Notes under the pieces: model-generated | Seen by the model: the letters and a program-made list of their open reading frames with translations, nothing else | Database searches by the model: none | What the model was told of the DNA's origin: nothing | Assembly: GCA_016790045.1 (NCBI GenBank) | Contig: JAEUPW010000016.1 | Coordinates: 17,527-81,526, forward strand | Reading direction: 5' to 3' | DNA length: 64,000 bases | From: Candidatus Competibacteraceae bacterium | GTDB taxonomy: Bacteria; Pseudomonadota; Gammaproteobacteria; Competibacterales; Competibacteraceae | Shown: positions 1 to 9,530 of the stretch, piece by piece | Layout: the number at the start of each line of letters is the position of its first letter | Position numbering within the stretch: position 1 is the stretch's first letter | Position numbers and translations under genes: made by a program

Positions 1-849
1 CCAGTTGGACGGAAAGCGGCCGCCCCGGATCGGCGCGCGGTCGGTGTGGCCCTGCACCTCGATAATCACCGGCAAATCCGCCGGCAGGCGCGCCGCCAAC
101 TGTTGATAGACCATCGCGAATTTGTCCAAATCGCCGCTGCCGGAAGCCGAGAGCGTCGACTCGCCTGAAGCGAACAGCACCTCCGATTGGAACACGAAAC
201 GGTCACCCACCACCTTGATGTCCGGATTGTTGGCGAACACTTCGCGCAAGCGCCCGAAAAATTCGCTGGCGTATTTCTCCAATTCCTCGACCCGTTCCAG
301 CAGCTTCTTTTTTAAAGCGCTGTCGAGCGCCTCGATCCGGCCTTTCTGCTCGACGATGACCGCATCGCGCTGGCTCAATTCCTGCTGGTTGGCGGCCAGC
401 GCGCGGTTGAGCCGCTCCAGCTCCGCCGCCAGCCGCTCGGCGCGGGCGCTCAGCGAGGCCGCCTGTTCTTGCGCGCTGGTCAGACCTTGCTCGGCCTTGC
501 TTTTATCGGCGTCTGACAGGGCGCGCGCGGCTTGGACCGCCGCCAGCTCGTCGCGCAATTGCGCCAATAAATTTTCCCGCTCCCCGACCGCGCTTTCCAG
601 GCCCTGCACCCGGCCGCGCAGTTGCGCCGCCGCTTTTTCGGCGTCGCCGGCCAGCCCTTGCAGATGGTCGACGATCCGCTGCAACTGGCCGATGGCGGTT
701 TCCTTGCCGAGGATTTCGCGGCCGACCAACACTTCGGTGATGACGAACACCGTGATGAGAAACACCAGCACCATCACCAAGCCGCCCAGCGCGTCGGTGA
801 AGGCGGGCCAGATGTTGAATTCGCCGACCGCATCACGCCGTCGGCGCAT
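1..849 (-). CDS. OmpA/MotB-like envelope protein, 3' end cut by window edge
   Basis: The gene reads leftward off the window; 283 residues are visible. The order is a short Arg-rich N-terminus, one membrane helix (about residues 20-40) preceded by Asp19 in the context AFTDALGG, a long Gln/Glu/Ala-rich coiled coil (about 50-190), and then an OmpA-type peptidoglycan-binding domain with the motif VQGHTDRAPI near the edge. Asp19 sits where MotB/TolR/ExbD proteins carry the ion-binding Asp. The start ATG lies inside the 3' end of the MotA-like gene (17 bp overlap), so the two are probably translationally coupled stator partners. The long coil distinguishes it from simple MotB. A Zorya ZorB-like or generic motor subunit role is possible, but what lies downstream is outside the window. 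Confidence 0.8.
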   Translation of the reverse strand, partial: MRRRRDAVGEFNIWPAFTDALGGLVMVLVFLITVFVITEVLVGREILGKETAIGQLQRIVDHLQGLAGDAEKAAAQLRGRVQGLESAVGERENLLAQLRDELAAVQAARALSDADKSKAEQGLTSAQEQAASLSARAERLAAELERLNRALAANQQELSQRDAVIVEQKGRIEALDSALKKKLLERVEELEKYASEFFGRLREVFANNPDIKVVGDRFVFQSEVLFASGESTLSASGSGDLDKFAMVYQQLAARLPADLPVIIEVQGHTDRAPIRGGRFPSNW

Positions 850-1930
850 GGCGTTTCAAATCCCAATGATCGTTCGCTTGCCGCTCCAGCAACCGCGCGA
901 TGGTCCGCAGTTCGTAGCGCAGGTCGGCGGTGCGGTCGCTTTCGATGTTTTTCAGGGTTTCCCGCAGCGATTCGATCCGCTCGCCCAAATTCGCTACCTG
1001 TTCCGCCACCCGCGACGCGCCCTGACCGTGGCGCGTCATGTACTCCGCGGTCGCCGCCACCCGCTCCAACCGGTCGGCGAGGGATTGCAGCAAGGCGGTC
1101 AGATGGCGCGGCGAAAGCGCCTCGGTTTGGGCGGTAACCGCCACCACCGGCCGCCACAGCGGCGCCAAATCGCTCACGACCAGTGCCTCCAGTTGCGCGT
1201 GATGGTCGTTCTGGGCATGGGACAGTTGCAGCTCCAGAAATCCCAGCGCCAGCGCGCCCAACAAACCGAACAAGGAGGCCGAAAACGAGGTGCCCATCCC
1301 CCCCAGCGGCGCGGCCAGGCGATCCTTGAAATTGGCGATCAGGCTCATGGTGTCGGCCGCCTGCTCGGCGGAGAGGCCGCCGATCACATCGCGCACCCCG
1401 GCGATGGTCAGCAGCAGGCCGTAAAAGGTGCCGATCAGCCCCAGCAGCACCAGCGCGCTCACCAAGTAACGCACCAGCGCCCGCTGATCGTCGCCGCGCG
1501 CGGATAGCGAATCCAGCAAATAAGGCAAGGTCACCGCGGCGTCGCCGTGGCCGACGACGCGGTGGACCTTGTGCAGAAAATCCCTGATGTTCCGCCGCCA
1601 ATCCGTTCCCAGCAACACCGCGTCAGCTTGCGCAAACGGCAGTTCGCGCCGGCGCGTTTGCAGCGCCACGGCGGCCGCCCGCTCGGCGGAACGTCCGTCC
1701 GCGAGCGTGTCCAGCAGGGCCTTGAGGGTGTAGCTCACCCCAAACAGAAACGCGACGGCAATCGTGCCGTTCAGATAGGGATTGGTCAAAAAAGCGGCGG
1801 TCAGCGGTTTGCGAAAAAATAGCGCCAGCACCGTCAAGCTCGCCAGGAATAACAGAGAACGCATCAAGTAGCGGGTGACGCCCCGATTGGAGCGCCGGTC
1901 GGAACGAGTCATGGCCATGGGTCTATCCAT
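833..1930 (-). CDS. MotA/TolQ/ExbB-family proton channel protein
   Basis: Predicted 365-residue inner-membrane protein. Four hydrophobic segments are visible at about residues 22-40, 55-75, 153-178 and 207-235. The third and fourth carry the family signature GLIGTFYGLL and a GGMGTSFSASLFGLLG stretch. A Glu/Arg-rich helical tail (about 300-350) follows. I chose the ATG at 1930 because GGGAG lies about 4 bases upstream; the open frame itself extends further to 2050. The gene overlaps the OmpA/MotB-like gene by 17 bp, the usual arrangement of two-gene ion-driven stators. It is much shorter than the long-tailed ZorA of classical Zorya and lacks the usual flagellar or Tol neighbours. Function beyond an ion-driven channel is unknown. 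Confidence 0.8.
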   Translation of the reverse strand: MDRPMAMTRSDRRSNRGVTRYLMRSLLFLASLTVLALFFRKPLTAAFLTNPYLNGTIAVAFLFGVSYTLKALLDTLADGRSAERAAAVALQTRRRELPFAQADAVLLGTDWRRNIRDFLHKVHRVVGHGDAAVTLPYLLDSLSARGDDQRALVRYLVSALVLLGLIGTFYGLLLTIAGVRDVIGGLSAEQAADTMSLIANFKDRLAAPLGGMGTSFSASLFGLLGALALGFLELQLSHAQNDHHAQLEALVVSDLAPLWRPVVAVTAQTEALSPRHLTALLQSLADRLERVAATAEYMTRHGQGASRVAEQVANLGERIESLRETLKNIESDRTADLRYELRTIARLLERQANDHWDLKRHAPTA

Positions 1931-2295
1931 CGTCTCCCGAGCTGAGGGAGCGCACTTTACAGGAATCCGGCCGACGATGGATACGCCAAACAGGCTCTGA
2001 CAACGGGCGCCAGGCTCTACAAGCGTGCGTTTACTAACCCTAAAACACACAATTGTTCAATAGCTTATATTTTTTAGAACGGTAATCTTTTCACGCTTGC
2101 CGACCGGCCAAACTTTCGGCGCCCGGGATGGCCGATCACGCTCGTCGCCCTGTCGCCACAAGCGGTGAAAATCGCGGATCGAGGCTTGCTTGAACCTCTC
2201 TTACCCGCTTGGAGCAACGCGGTTTCATTAGAGGTCACAGAGCGCGCAAAAAGCGCGAGAATGCGCGGGTTTGATTGGCAACCGAGAGCGCCCTT
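1931..2295. other. Divergent intergenic region
   Basis: This 365-base stretch separates the leftward MotA-like gene from the rightward thioesterase gene and should hold both promoters. A short AT-rich patch lies near 2050-2085. I saw no convincing -35/-10 pair, no terminator and no small gene with a ribosome-binding site; the open frames crossing it are shadows. Confidence 0.5.
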
Positions 2296-2748
2296 ATGGC
2301 CCACGAGCAGGAAATCAACGACTACCTTAACCACCACGTCCCTCTGTTCCAGGCCATGCGGGCGCGGTTGGCTCGCTGCGACGCCGCCGGCCTGAGCATG
2401 ACCGCGCCGCTGGCCCCGAACATCAATGACAAAGGCATCGCCTTCGGCGGTTCGATGGCGGCCATCGCCTCGCTCACCGGCTGGGCGCTGACCCGCATCA
2501 CCCTGCACGAGCACGGCGAAACCGCCGAAATCGCGATCACCGAGAGCAGTTTAAAATTTCTGCGGCCGGTGCGCGGCGAGATCGTGACCGACTGCGCGCG
2601 CCCGGAACCGGAACTCACCGCGCGCTTCATCGACCGTTTCCGCCAGCGCGGCAAAGCCCGCTGGACGGTCGAGGTGCTCATTGTGGCCGACGGCGAGCCG
2701 GCGATGACCTTCAGCGGTCAGTACGGTATTTTCCGGCAGCCGCTATAG
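2296..2748 (+). CDS. YiiD C-terminal-type thioesterase (hot-dog fold)
   Basis: Predicted 150-residue cytoplasmic protein resembling the stand-alone YiiD C-terminal / putative thioesterase family: an N-terminal helix, then the hot-dog core with NDKGIAFGGSMAAIASLTGW, where a long helix packs across the sheet, and a C-terminal strand ending in the GQYGIF region. The family is thought to hydrolyse acyl thioesters, but the substrate is unknown. I prefer the ATG at 2296, with GAGAG about 7 bases upstream, over an in-frame TTG at 2275. The gene stands alone and nothing nearby suggests a pathway. Confidence 0.75.
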   Translation: MAHEQEINDYLNHHVPLFQAMRARLARCDAAGLSMTAPLAPNINDKGIAFGGSMAAIASLTGWALTRITLHEHGETAEIAITESSLKFLRPVRGEIVTDCARPEPELTARFIDRFRQRGKARWTVEVLIVADGEPAMTFSGQYGIFRQPL

Positions 2749-3336
2749 CCTTGGCCGAGGCCGTGAGCGCGCGGGTCATCTTCCAACAAGGCGGGCGCGA
2801 GCCTCGTTTCACCGCGCCCGCGCGAATCGCGACGGCTTGGCGGCCGGAACAGGTCAGCCCGGCTTGGCCGGCACCTTGCGGGCGTGGCTGCTCGCCTGCG
2901 GCCAGATTCGAGAGCGGGTGCCGACGCCGGCCGATTGGCGCGCGCCCGCCGCGTCGCCTCGATCGACTCGGTCCGGCAAGGGCGAGCGGCCGCTCTCGTT
3001 GACCGGGCGATGTTCTGCCGCCCGCCGGGCGCTTGCGGGGCGGGGCGCGGCCGTTCAGCCCGGCAGCGGCCCACGGCTCATTAGGCAAATTGCGCGGCGC
3101 ATGCTACAGTGTTTGGCAAGTTTGTCGCCGTGCGGCCCGGTCCGCACTTTGAGTTTCTTGATCGATTCCGGCTGGAATCGTCGCAAGCGGATCACGCGAT
3201 CCCTGTTTCTCCTGCAAACCCGTCGTGGTCTGTGCCCTCTGCCGGGCTGCCCCGATCTCCCAATCACTTAATAACGTCAGTCTGCCTGGACCGGCTACGC
3301 GCCCCGCGCGTGAGCAGGCGGATTCAGGAATCTCGT
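2749..3336. other. GC-rich intergenic stretch and probable helicase leader
   Basis: These 588 bases separate the thioesterase gene from the DEAD-box helicase gene. The first 330 bases are very GC-rich and contain only overlapping shadow frames. A small hairpin (GTGCGG 3130-3135 pairing with CCGCAC 3142-3147) is followed by a mixed T-rich tail and could be a weak terminator or part of a long 5' leader; such leaders are common on DEAD-box helicase genes. I could not place a promoter with confidence. Confidence 0.4.
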
Positions 3337-4698
3337 ATGCCTTTTAGTTCCCTCGGCCTGGCGGATCATCTGGCGCGCGCCGTCGCCGCTCAAGGTTACA
3401 CCGCCCCGACCCCGATTCAAGCCAAGACGATCCCGCTGGTATTGGCGGGACGCGACCTGCTCGCCTCCGCGCAAACCGGCACCGGCAAGACCGCCGCGTT
3501 CATTCTCCCCCTATTGCAGCGCTTGCAGGACAGCATCCCGGAACGCTCGCCGTCGCGGCTTCAACCCGTGCGCGCCCTGGTGCTGACCCCCACCCGCGAA
3601 CTGGCGGCGCAAGTGGGCGACAGCGCCCGCCGTTACGGCCGCCACGCTTCGATCCGCAGCACGGTCATCGTCGGCGGGGTGAGCTTGAAGCCCCAGTGCG
3701 ACGCGCTGCGGCGCGGGGTCGATTTGTTGATCGCGACGCCCGGACGGTTGCTGGATCACGTCAGCCAGCGCAATGTCGATTTGTCCAGAATCGAAATCCT
3801 CGTGCTGGACGAGGCCGACCGCATGCTGGATATGGGTTTTATTCCGGCGATCCGGCGGATTCTGACCCTGTTGCCCCGGCAACGGCAGAATTTGTTGTTT
3901 TCGGCCACGTTGCCCGAGACGATCCGCCACTTGGCGGCGGAGCTGCTGCGCGATCCGGTCACGGTCGATGTCGCCCCGCGCAACGCCACCGCCGATTTGG
4001 TGCGCCAGCAGGTCCACCCCGTGGATCACGCGCGAAAATCCGAATTGCTCGCCCACCTGCTGCATACCGGCGACGCCGGCCAAACCCTGGTGTTCACCCG
4101 CACCAAACACGGCGCCGACCGGCTGGCGCGCCAGCTCGATCGCGTCGGCCTGCGCGCCGCCGCCTTGCACGGCAACAAGAGCCAGTCGGCCCGCACCCGC
4201 GCCCTGGACGATTTCAAACAAGGCCACGTGCGGGTGCTCGTGGCGACCGACATCGCCGCGCGCGGTTTGGATATCGCGCAACTGCCGCTGGTGGTCAATT
4301 ACGAGCTGCCGCACGTCCCGGAAGATTACGTCCACCGCATCGGCCGCACCGGCCGCGCCGGCCGCGACGGCGTCGCGCTGTCGCTGGTGTGCGAGGACGA
4401 AGCGCCGCGCTTGCAGACCATCCAGCGCCTGCTGGGCCGCACCCTGCCCTCGGCGGTGGTGGACGGTTTCGCGCCGGCGCGGAGCGCTCGTCCCAAGCCG
4501 TTGGCGTCGCCGGCTCAAACGCGCGCCGGGCGACCGGCGGCAACGGGGCCGCTCAACCCGGCTCGCGCCGCCCGGCCGCCGGGCGACCGGCCGAATCGAA
4601 CCCCCCGGCCGCCGGCGACTCCAACCCAGCGTGACGCCCATCGCTCGCGTGACCGTCAACCCACCTCTTCTTTGGCGAAATCAGGAGAACCTAGATGA
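3337..4698 (+). CDS. rhlE: DEAD-box ATP-dependent RNA helicase, RhlE type
   Basis: Predicted 453-residue RNA helicase. The Q motif ([11 protein letters not shown]), Walker A ([10 protein letters not shown]), PTRELAAQV, the DEAD box (VLDEADRML), SAT (FSATLPE), and the C-terminal motifs [10 protein letters not shown] and [10 protein letters not shown] are all intact. The tail after about residue 375 is Pro/Arg/Ala-rich, as in RhlE proteins that act in ribosome assembly and RNA decay. The ATG at 3337 is preceded by AGGA, and the longer open frame to 3109 adds only non-helicase sequence. The stop codon overlaps the start of the RRM gene (ATGA), so translation is probably coupled. RhlE versus another DEAD-box subgroup is judged from the core and tail only. 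Confidence 0.88.
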   Translation: MPFSSLGLADHLARAVAAQGYTAPTPIQAKTIPLVLAGRDLLASAQTGTGKTAAFILPLLQRLQDSIPERSPSRLQPVRALVLTPTRELAAQVGDSARRYGRHASIRSTVIVGGVSLKPQCDALRRGVDLLIATPGRLLDHVSQRNVDLSRIEILVLDEADRMLDMGFIPAIRRILTLLPRQRQNLLFSATLPETIRHLAAELLRDPVTVDVAPRNATADLVRQQVHPVDHARKSELLAHLLHTGDAGQTLVFTRTKHGADRLARQLDRVGLRAAALHGNKSQSARTRALDDFKQGHVRVLVATDIAARGLDIAQLPLVVNYELPHVPEDYVHRIGRTGRAGRDGVALSLVCEDEAPRLQTIQRLLGRTLPSAVVDGFAPARSARPKPLASPAQTRAGRPAATGPLNPARAARPPGDRPNRTPRPPATPTQRDAHRSRDRQPTSSLAKSGEPR

Positions 4699-4961
4699 AG
4701 ATGATTTTCGTCGGCAACCTGCCCTCGGATGCGACGGAGCAGGAAATCACCGAATTATTCTCGGGCCACGGCCGCGTGCGTTCGCTGCGGCTGGTGCGCG
4801 ATGTCTTCAGCGGCAATTGTCGCGGCTTCGGGTTTGTGGAGATGGAAGGGCACGAGGCGCGGGCGGCCATCGGCGCGCTCAACGGGTGGGAGCTGCGCGG
4901 TCAGCGGCTGAAAGTCAATGAGGAACGGCCCAAGGAACGCTCCGGCGGACGCCGCCGCTAA
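4695..4961 (+). CDS. RRM-domain RNA-binding protein
   Basis: An 88-residue protein consisting of one RNA recognition motif: RNP2 is IFVGNL near the N-terminus and RNP1 is RGFGFVEM in the middle, with a basic Arg/Gly tail. This is the typical size of bacterial single-RRM proteins, which bind single-stranded RNA and are often cold-induced. The ATG overlaps the helicase stop by four bases, and a good Shine-Dalgarno (AGGAGA) lies just upstream inside the helicase gene. The pairing suggests the helicase and the RNA-binding protein work on the same RNAs; that is inference. Confidence 0.9.
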   Translation: MKMIFVGNLPSDATEQEITELFSGHGRVRSLRLVRDVFSGNCRGFGFVEMEGHEARAAIGALNGWELRGQRLKVNEERPKERSGGRRR

Positions 4962-5154
4962 CCGGTCGAAAATCCTGGGCCCGGAACGCTTTGTCTCGGG
5001 TCTTTCCGCCAGGTTCGCCGCCCTCGCAGCATCGGCCGGCTCGCTGGATTTCACCAGAGCGGCGGCGATCTCGAACCACCGAACTTGCCCCGAAAGGCGG
5101 CGGTTTTGCGGGCAAGAGCGCGATCGGCTCGATGGACGCCCTTGAGTAACCCGA

Positions 5155-6063
5155 TTACGAAGGCGCCGATCCCGTCAATCGCTCTTGCGCCTCCCGGTAC
5201 TTGGCGGCGGTCTTGGCGACGATGTCCGCCGGCAGCGCCGGCCCCGGCGGCCGCTTGTTCCAGGCCAGCGTCTCCAGGTAATCGCGCACGAACTGCTTGT
5301 CGAAGCTGGGCGGGCTGACGCCGGGCCGGTACTGATCGAGCGGCCAAAATCGCGAGGAATCGGGGGTCAGCACTTCGTCCATCAACACCAGTTTCCCCCG
5401 CTCGTCCAACCCGAATTCGAATTTGGTGTCGGCGATGATGATGCCTCGTTTTAGGGCGTAGTCAGCCGCTTCCCGATAAATCGCCAAGCTGACCGCCCGG
5501 ACCTGCTCGGCCAATTCTCGGCCGATCGCGCCCGCGATGGTCTCGAAGCTGACATTCTCGTCGTGCGCGCCCAGCGCCGCTTTGGTCGACGGGGTGAATA
5601 GCGGCTCCGGCAACCGATCCGCCAGCCGCAAGCCCGCCGGCAAGCGAATGCCGCACACCGCGCCTTCGCGCCGATAATCCTTCCACCCCGAGCCGATCAG
5701 ATAGCCGCGCACGATGGCTTCCACCGGCAGCCCCCGCAACCGGCGCGCCACCACCGCTCGGCCGGCGACCCGCTCCCGCTCGCGGGGATCGACCAACACC
5801 TGCTCCAGCGTTTTTTCGGCCCGCTGCAAATGGTCGGGGACCAAGTGGCGAGTGCGGCCGAACCAAAAATTCGACACCGCTGTCAATACAGTACCCTTGC
5901 CCGGAACCGGGGTCGGCAAAATCACATCGAAGGCCGAAAGTCGGTCGCTCGCCACCATCAGAAGATGATGGTCGTCCGCCGCGTACAAATCGCGCACTTT
6001 GCCGCGATAAATCAGGGGCAGGCTCTCGATTTCGGGCGGCGTGGGGACAGTCGGCGTGGACAT
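5155..6063 (-). CDS. purC: Phosphoribosylaminoimidazole-succinocarboxamide synthase
   Basis: SAICAR synthetase joins CAIR and aspartate with ATP in de novo purine synthesis. The 302-residue protein has the family start (RGKVRDLY), the SDRLSAFDV motif and the [10 protein letters not shown] motif. It is the longer, yeast ADE1-like form rather than the roughly 240-residue E. coli form. It is transcribed alone, convergent with the helicase/RRM pair and divergent from the CbiM-like gene. Other purine genes of this window (purD, purH) lie 30 kb away. Confidence 0.95.
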   Translation of the reverse strand: MSTPTVPTPPEIESLPLIYRGKVRDLYAADDHHLLMVASDRLSAFDVILPTPVPGKGTVLTAVSNFWFGRTRHLVPDHLQRAEKTLEQVLVDPRERERVAGRAVVARRLRGLPVEAIVRGYLIGSGWKDYRREGAVCGIRLPAGLRLADRLPEPLFTPSTKAALGAHDENVSFETIAGAIGRELAEQVRAVSLAIYREAADYALKRGIIIADTKFEFGLDERGKLVLMDEVLTPDSSRFWPLDQYRPGVSPPSFDKQFVRDYLETLAWNKRPPGPALPADIVAKTAAKYREAQERLTGSAPS

Positions 6064-6207
6064 GGCAGGACAGGCTCCTGAAACGAAAGGGATCGGCGCC
6101 CCGCATTGTAACCGGCCGACCGGGCCGCGAACATGGCGACACCTTGGCCCGTTGCGGCCTGGCGTTTGCTATAGGTGTCCTTTTGAGCAATACGTTATGC
6201 TTGACCC

Positions 6208-6870
6208 ATGAATCTCACCGATAGCCTGCTGCCCGCCGATCTGCTGTATCTCGCCTATTTCTTGTGGGTGCTGGTGTTGGTTCAAGCCGCGCGCAAAGCG
6301 CCTTGGCGGTCGTTTCTGGCTCGCTCCACGCTTCAACACGTGTTTTTGGGCGCATCCGCCGCGCTGTTTTTGATGTGGATTTTCGAGGCCGGCATCCGGC
6401 CGGCTTTGGGATTTCATTTTCTGGGCGTGACCGTGTACACGCTGATGTTCGGTTGGGGTTTGGGCGTGATCGGCGTCAGTCTGGTGGCGGTGGGGGTGGC
6501 TTTGACCAGCGGCGAATGGTCGGCCTTGGCCATCAACGCCCTGCTGTTGGGCGTTCTGCCGGTTTCGACCAGTTACGGGATTTATCGCCTGGTCTACCGC
6601 TACCTCCCGCGCCACCTGTTTATCTATATTTTCCTGTGCGCCTTCTTCAACGCCATGGTCGCCGCCGGGACGGCGATTCTGACGCTGGTGACGCTGCTGG
6701 TCTTCGCCGAGAGCTACAGTTTCGGGCGGATCAGCGCCGAATATCTGCCTTTCGTGCCACTTTATTTGCTGCCAGAAGGGATGCTGAACGGAATGGTGAC
6801 GACCGTCTTGATCGCCTTAAAGCCGGATTGGTTGAAAACGTACGACGACGATATTTATTTGAAGCCGTGA
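6208..6870 (+). CDS. CbiM-like membrane protein (ECF-type permease family)
   Basis: Predicted 220-residue integral membrane protein with about six hydrophobic segments, resembling the stand-alone proteobacterial branch of the CbiM/energy-coupling-factor permease family. Typical CbiM proteins begin with a Met-His-containing loop that binds Co or Ni; here the N-terminus (MNLTDSLLPADLLYL) has no such His. No CbiN, CbiQ or CbiO partner lies nearby, so metal transport is uncertain. The ATG at 6208 has no clear Shine-Dalgarno. The next gene, djlA, begins 85 bases downstream and may be cotranscribed. Confidence 0.7.
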   Translation: MNLTDSLLPADLLYLAYFLWVLVLVQAARKAPWRSFLARSTLQHVFLGASAALFLMWIFEAGIRPALGFHFLGVTVYTLMFGWGLGVIGVSLVAVGVALTSGEWSALAINALLLGVLPVSTSYGIYRLVYRYLPRHLFIYIFLCAFFNAMVAAGTAILTLVTLLVFAESYSFGRISAEYLPFVPLYLLPEGMLNGMVTTVLIALKPDWLKTYDDDIYLKP

Positions 6871-6955
6871 TTCGAGCAGCGCCGAAAGCTGTTCGGGAAC
6901 CGATTGGCGTCAAAGTCACTCTCTACAATTCTTTCAATGAGGTTTTAAAACGACA

Positions 6956-7819
6956 GTGTTAGGAAAACTGTTTGGCGGCGCGTTCGGCTTTGTGGTCGGC
7001 GGACCCTTGGGCGCGCTATTGGGAGCGGCGGTCGGCCATAATCTCGACCACAATCTCAATCAAAAAACCTGGAAAATAGGCGCGGACGCGGCGGATGGAG
7101 ACCCCAATCAACAAGTCCCGGAACATTTCGTGCGGATCGCGTTTGAATTGATGGGGTATATCGCCAAAGCCGACGGCCGGGTTTCGGAAGCGGAGATCAA
7201 GGCGGCTCGCGCCATTATGGATCACCTGCATCTGAATAGCGGCCAACGGCAAGCGGCGATCGATTGTTTCACCGTCGGCAAACAGCCGACTTACCCGCTC
7301 AATGCGGCGCTTGAGACGCTGCGTCGGGTTTGCGCCAAGCGCTTTATGCTATTGCACCAACTTTTGGAAATGCAATTGAATATCGCCTACGCGGATGGCG
7401 CGTTGCACCCGCAAACCCACGAGCGGTTGCTGAACATTGTTGGAGAGTTGGGCATCCCTCGCTTGCAATTCGAGGCGCTGCACAATCTGTTTCGCGCCCG
7501 CCACCAGCATAGCGGCCAACAGCACTATCGAAGCGGCGCCGGGCAGACCGGCGAAGAGCGCGCCCATCACCGCCGCAACCAGGGGTCCCGGCCGACGACC
7601 GCCGTCAATTCCCTCAGTCAGGCTTACGCGGTGCTCGGGCTGAAACGGGAAGCCAGCATCGATGAGATCAAGCTGGCTTATCGCCGGCTAATCAAGCGCC
7701 ACCACCCCGACAAGCTGGCGGCCAGCGAGACCTCGCCTGCCGAATTGAAAAAAGCCACCGAAAAAACTCGCGAAATTACCGCCGCCTACGAGCGCATTCG
7801 AGAAGCGCGCGGATTCTGA
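6956..7819 (+). CDS. djlA: DnaJ-like membrane-anchored co-chaperone DjlA
   Basis: The 287-residue protein shows the DjlA layout: a Gly-rich N-terminal membrane segment (residues about 5-25), a TerB-type helical domain (about 50-160), a polar linker, and a C-terminal J domain (about 220-287) with the HPD motif in KRHHPDKL. DjlA stimulates DnaK at the inner membrane. The start is GTG at 6956, since no ATG precedes the membrane segment; GAGG lies about 12 bases upstream, a long spacing. The gene is convergent with the hemerythrin gene, 19 bases apart. Confidence 0.9.
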   Translation: MLGKLFGGAFGFVVGGPLGALLGAAVGHNLDHNLNQKTWKIGADAADGDPNQQVPEHFVRIAFELMGYIAKADGRVSEAEIKAARAIMDHLHLNSGQRQAAIDCFTVGKQPTYPLNAALETLRRVCAKRFMLLHQLLEMQLNIAYADGALHPQTHERLLNIVGELGIPRLQFEALHNLFRARHQHSGQQHYRSGAGQTGEERAHHRRNQGSRPTTAVNSLSQAYAVLGLKREASIDEIKLAYRRLIKRHHPDKLAASETSPAELKKATEKTREITAAYERIREARGF

Positions 7820-7838
7820 ACGCCTTGAGGGCAACGAC

Positions 7839-8384
7839 CTAAGCTTTGGCGGGACTGGCCAGCTTTTTGTTGCCAAAACCGAACAGCTTTTTTATCCGCC
7901 CAAAAAAAGTTTCTCGTTGTCCCTGATTGACCGTTCCGTGCTTGACCAAATAGTCGCCCATCGCTTTGTCGTCCTTCATGATGTGTTCGACGAGCCAGCG
8001 CTTGAGAAAGAACAGTAAATCGTAGTTGGAAGCGCTCGGGTCTTCATTGTATTTTTTGATGTAACTTCCGACCATGTCGATCAGTTGTTCGTGCTGCCTT
8101 TTGTGGGCATGCGCACCCGGATAATTGGAGATCGTCATCAAGCTTTCTTCGGTCGCGAAATGGACTTTGGTGTATTCGACCAAACGGGTCAACACCTCGT
8201 CTCTCGCTTCTTTGCCCCAACCACCCTTGATGCCTTCACTCATTTCGTTCACCATCCCGGCCAATCCCTTATGCTGGTCGTCAATTTCCTTAACGCCAAT
8301 ACTCAGGCTATCCGACCATTCGATAAAATTCTGACTCACGACAGAGGCAGGCTCTTTCATTCTGATGGAAGTGGGCTCTTTCAT
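7839..8384 (-). CDS. Bacteriohemerythrin (first copy)
   Basis: A 181-residue single-domain hemerythrin. All expected di-iron ligands are visible: His38 (DDQH), His75 and Glu79 (HFATEE), His94 and His98 (HKRQH), His134 and Asp139 (VEHIMKDD). Such proteins bind O2, store or shuttle it, or sense it. It differs from the minimal 130-residue form by a short N-terminal extension and a basic C-terminal tail of about 30 residues. The ATG at 8384 is preceded by GAGG at good spacing. A paralogue lies at 24202-24750. The downstream gene is convergent, so this is probably a monocistron. Confidence 0.9.
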   Translation of the reverse strand: MKEPTSIRMKEPASVVSQNFIEWSDSLSIGVKEIDDQHKGLAGMVNEMSEGIKGGWGKEARDEVLTRLVEYTKVHFATEESLMTISNYPGAHAHKRQHEQLIDMVGSYIKKYNEDPSASNYDLLFFLKRWLVEHIMKDDKAMGDYLVKHGTVNQGQRETFFGRIKKLFGFGNKKLASPAKA

Positions 8385-8489
8385 GATAGTTTCCTCTCGT
8401 TGACCTTCTATTCGATCAAGGCATCAATCAAGGCAGGAGCTGAGACACCCATTGATAGAAGCGCCAGCCTTGGGACGCGCGACAGATAG

Positions 8490-8517
8490 AGTATCTGACC
8501 TATCATGGAAATTACAA
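8490..8517 (-). promoter_or_regulatory. Candidate sigma-70 promoter for the hemerythrin gene
   Basis: On the minus strand TTGTAA (8517-8512) and GATACT (8495-8490) are 16 bases apart, each matching four of six consensus positions. They lie about 105 bases upstream of the hemerythrin start, next to an AT-rich segment. A perfect 12-base palindrome, AAAACATGTTTT, at 8527-8538 is close enough to be an operator. Judged by eye only. Confidence 0.3.
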
Positions 8518-8643
8518 GCGATAAATAAAACATGTTTTAATAACTCAACTTTTTATTGGATTAGATAGCAGATTTTATAACATTAATTTATCAACAGATA
8601 AGCTCGGCTCTACAAACGCGCTGTTAGCGAAATAGAGACCTTT

Positions 8644-9318
8644 TCAAAGGAGTCCTCGTTCCGCCAGCGAAATCGTTTGGCTGTCGCCGACGACGACATG
8701 ATCGAGCAGGCGGACATCGACCAGCGCCAGCGCCTCCTTCAGCCGCACCGTGATCAGTTCATCGGCGCGACTGGGTTCAGCGATCCCAGAGGGATGGTTG
8801 TGCGCCGCAATCGCGGCGGCGGCGTTGTGGTAAAGCGCCCGCTTCACCACTTGGCGCGGATGAACCGAAGAGTTGTCGATGGTGCCAAAAAACAGTTCCT
8901 CAAATTGAATGACCCGATGCTTATTGTCCAAAAACAACACAGCAAAGACTTCGTGGGCGTGGTGGCGCAGGCGGGACATCAAATAGCGTCGGGTATCGGC
9001 GACGCTTTGGATGGCATCGCCCCGTTGCAGAGACTCTGCCAGATAGCGGTGCGCCAACTCCATGACGGCCTGCAACTGGACATACTTGGCCGGCCCCAAA
9101 CCCGGCGTCGCGCAAAACGCCGTCTGATCCAATTCCAGCAAAGCCCGCAGACCGCCGTGCTGCTTAAGCATATCCCGGGCCAGATCGATGGCGCTGCGAC
9201 CCGGCAGGCCAGTCCGCAGAAAAATTGCCACTAGTTCGGCATCCGACAACGCGGAAGCGCCGCGCTGGAGAAGCTTTTCGCGGGGACGTTCATCATCGGG
9301 CCAATCGCGAATCGACAT
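8644..9318 (-). CDS. radC: RadC/YicR family JAB-domain protein
   Basis: A 224-residue protein with an N-terminal helix-hairpin-helix-like region ([13 protein letters not shown]) and a C-terminal JAB/MPN domain. The metal motif AAHNHPSG followed by SRADELIT is intact. The family was once linked to DNA repair, but its biochemical role is unsettled. I chose the ATG at 9318 (MSIRDWP), which matches the usual family N-terminus; the upstream TTG adds six residues. It is divergent from coaBC, the order seen in many gammaproteobacteria. Confidence 0.92.
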   Translation of the reverse strand: MSIRDWPDDERPREKLLQRGASALSDAELVAIFLRTGLPGRSAIDLARDMLKQHGGLRALLELDQTAFCATPGLGPAKYVQLQAVMELAHRYLAESLQRGDAIQSVADTRRYLMSRLRHHAHEVFAVLFLDNKHRVIQFEELFFGTIDNSSVHPRQVVKRALYHNAAAAIAAHNHPSGIAEPSRADELITVRLKEALALVDVRLLDHVVVGDSQTISLAERGLL

Positions 9319-9530
9319 CGGATACGTTCTACCCAAAAGACTGCCGAATAAGCTGAAACGGGTCGTTAAGCGCTTGACTGGAAAAATTCCAATTATCGCT
9401 GAAAGCTAAAAACCTACCCTTCTGCTCCGTTATAAAGCAAATTCGGTGCCGAGAGCACCACGATAGCGCACCTAACTATATTATTGGGTTGTTTGAGGCC
9501 ATCACAACCGAGCGCTGTTCTATTTTATTT

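Noticed and set aside
122..1507. 461-codon plus-strand frame at the left edge
   Set aside because: It lies opposite the OmpA/MotB-like and MotA-like genes and has the Ser/Ala/Arg-rich look of antisense reading.
8527..8643. Second copy of the 43.7 kb inverted repeat (shared GCGCTGTTAGC near 8618-8628)
   Set aside because: Only the short arm is shared; the complementary arm and the inner palindrome are missing, so it is probably chance.
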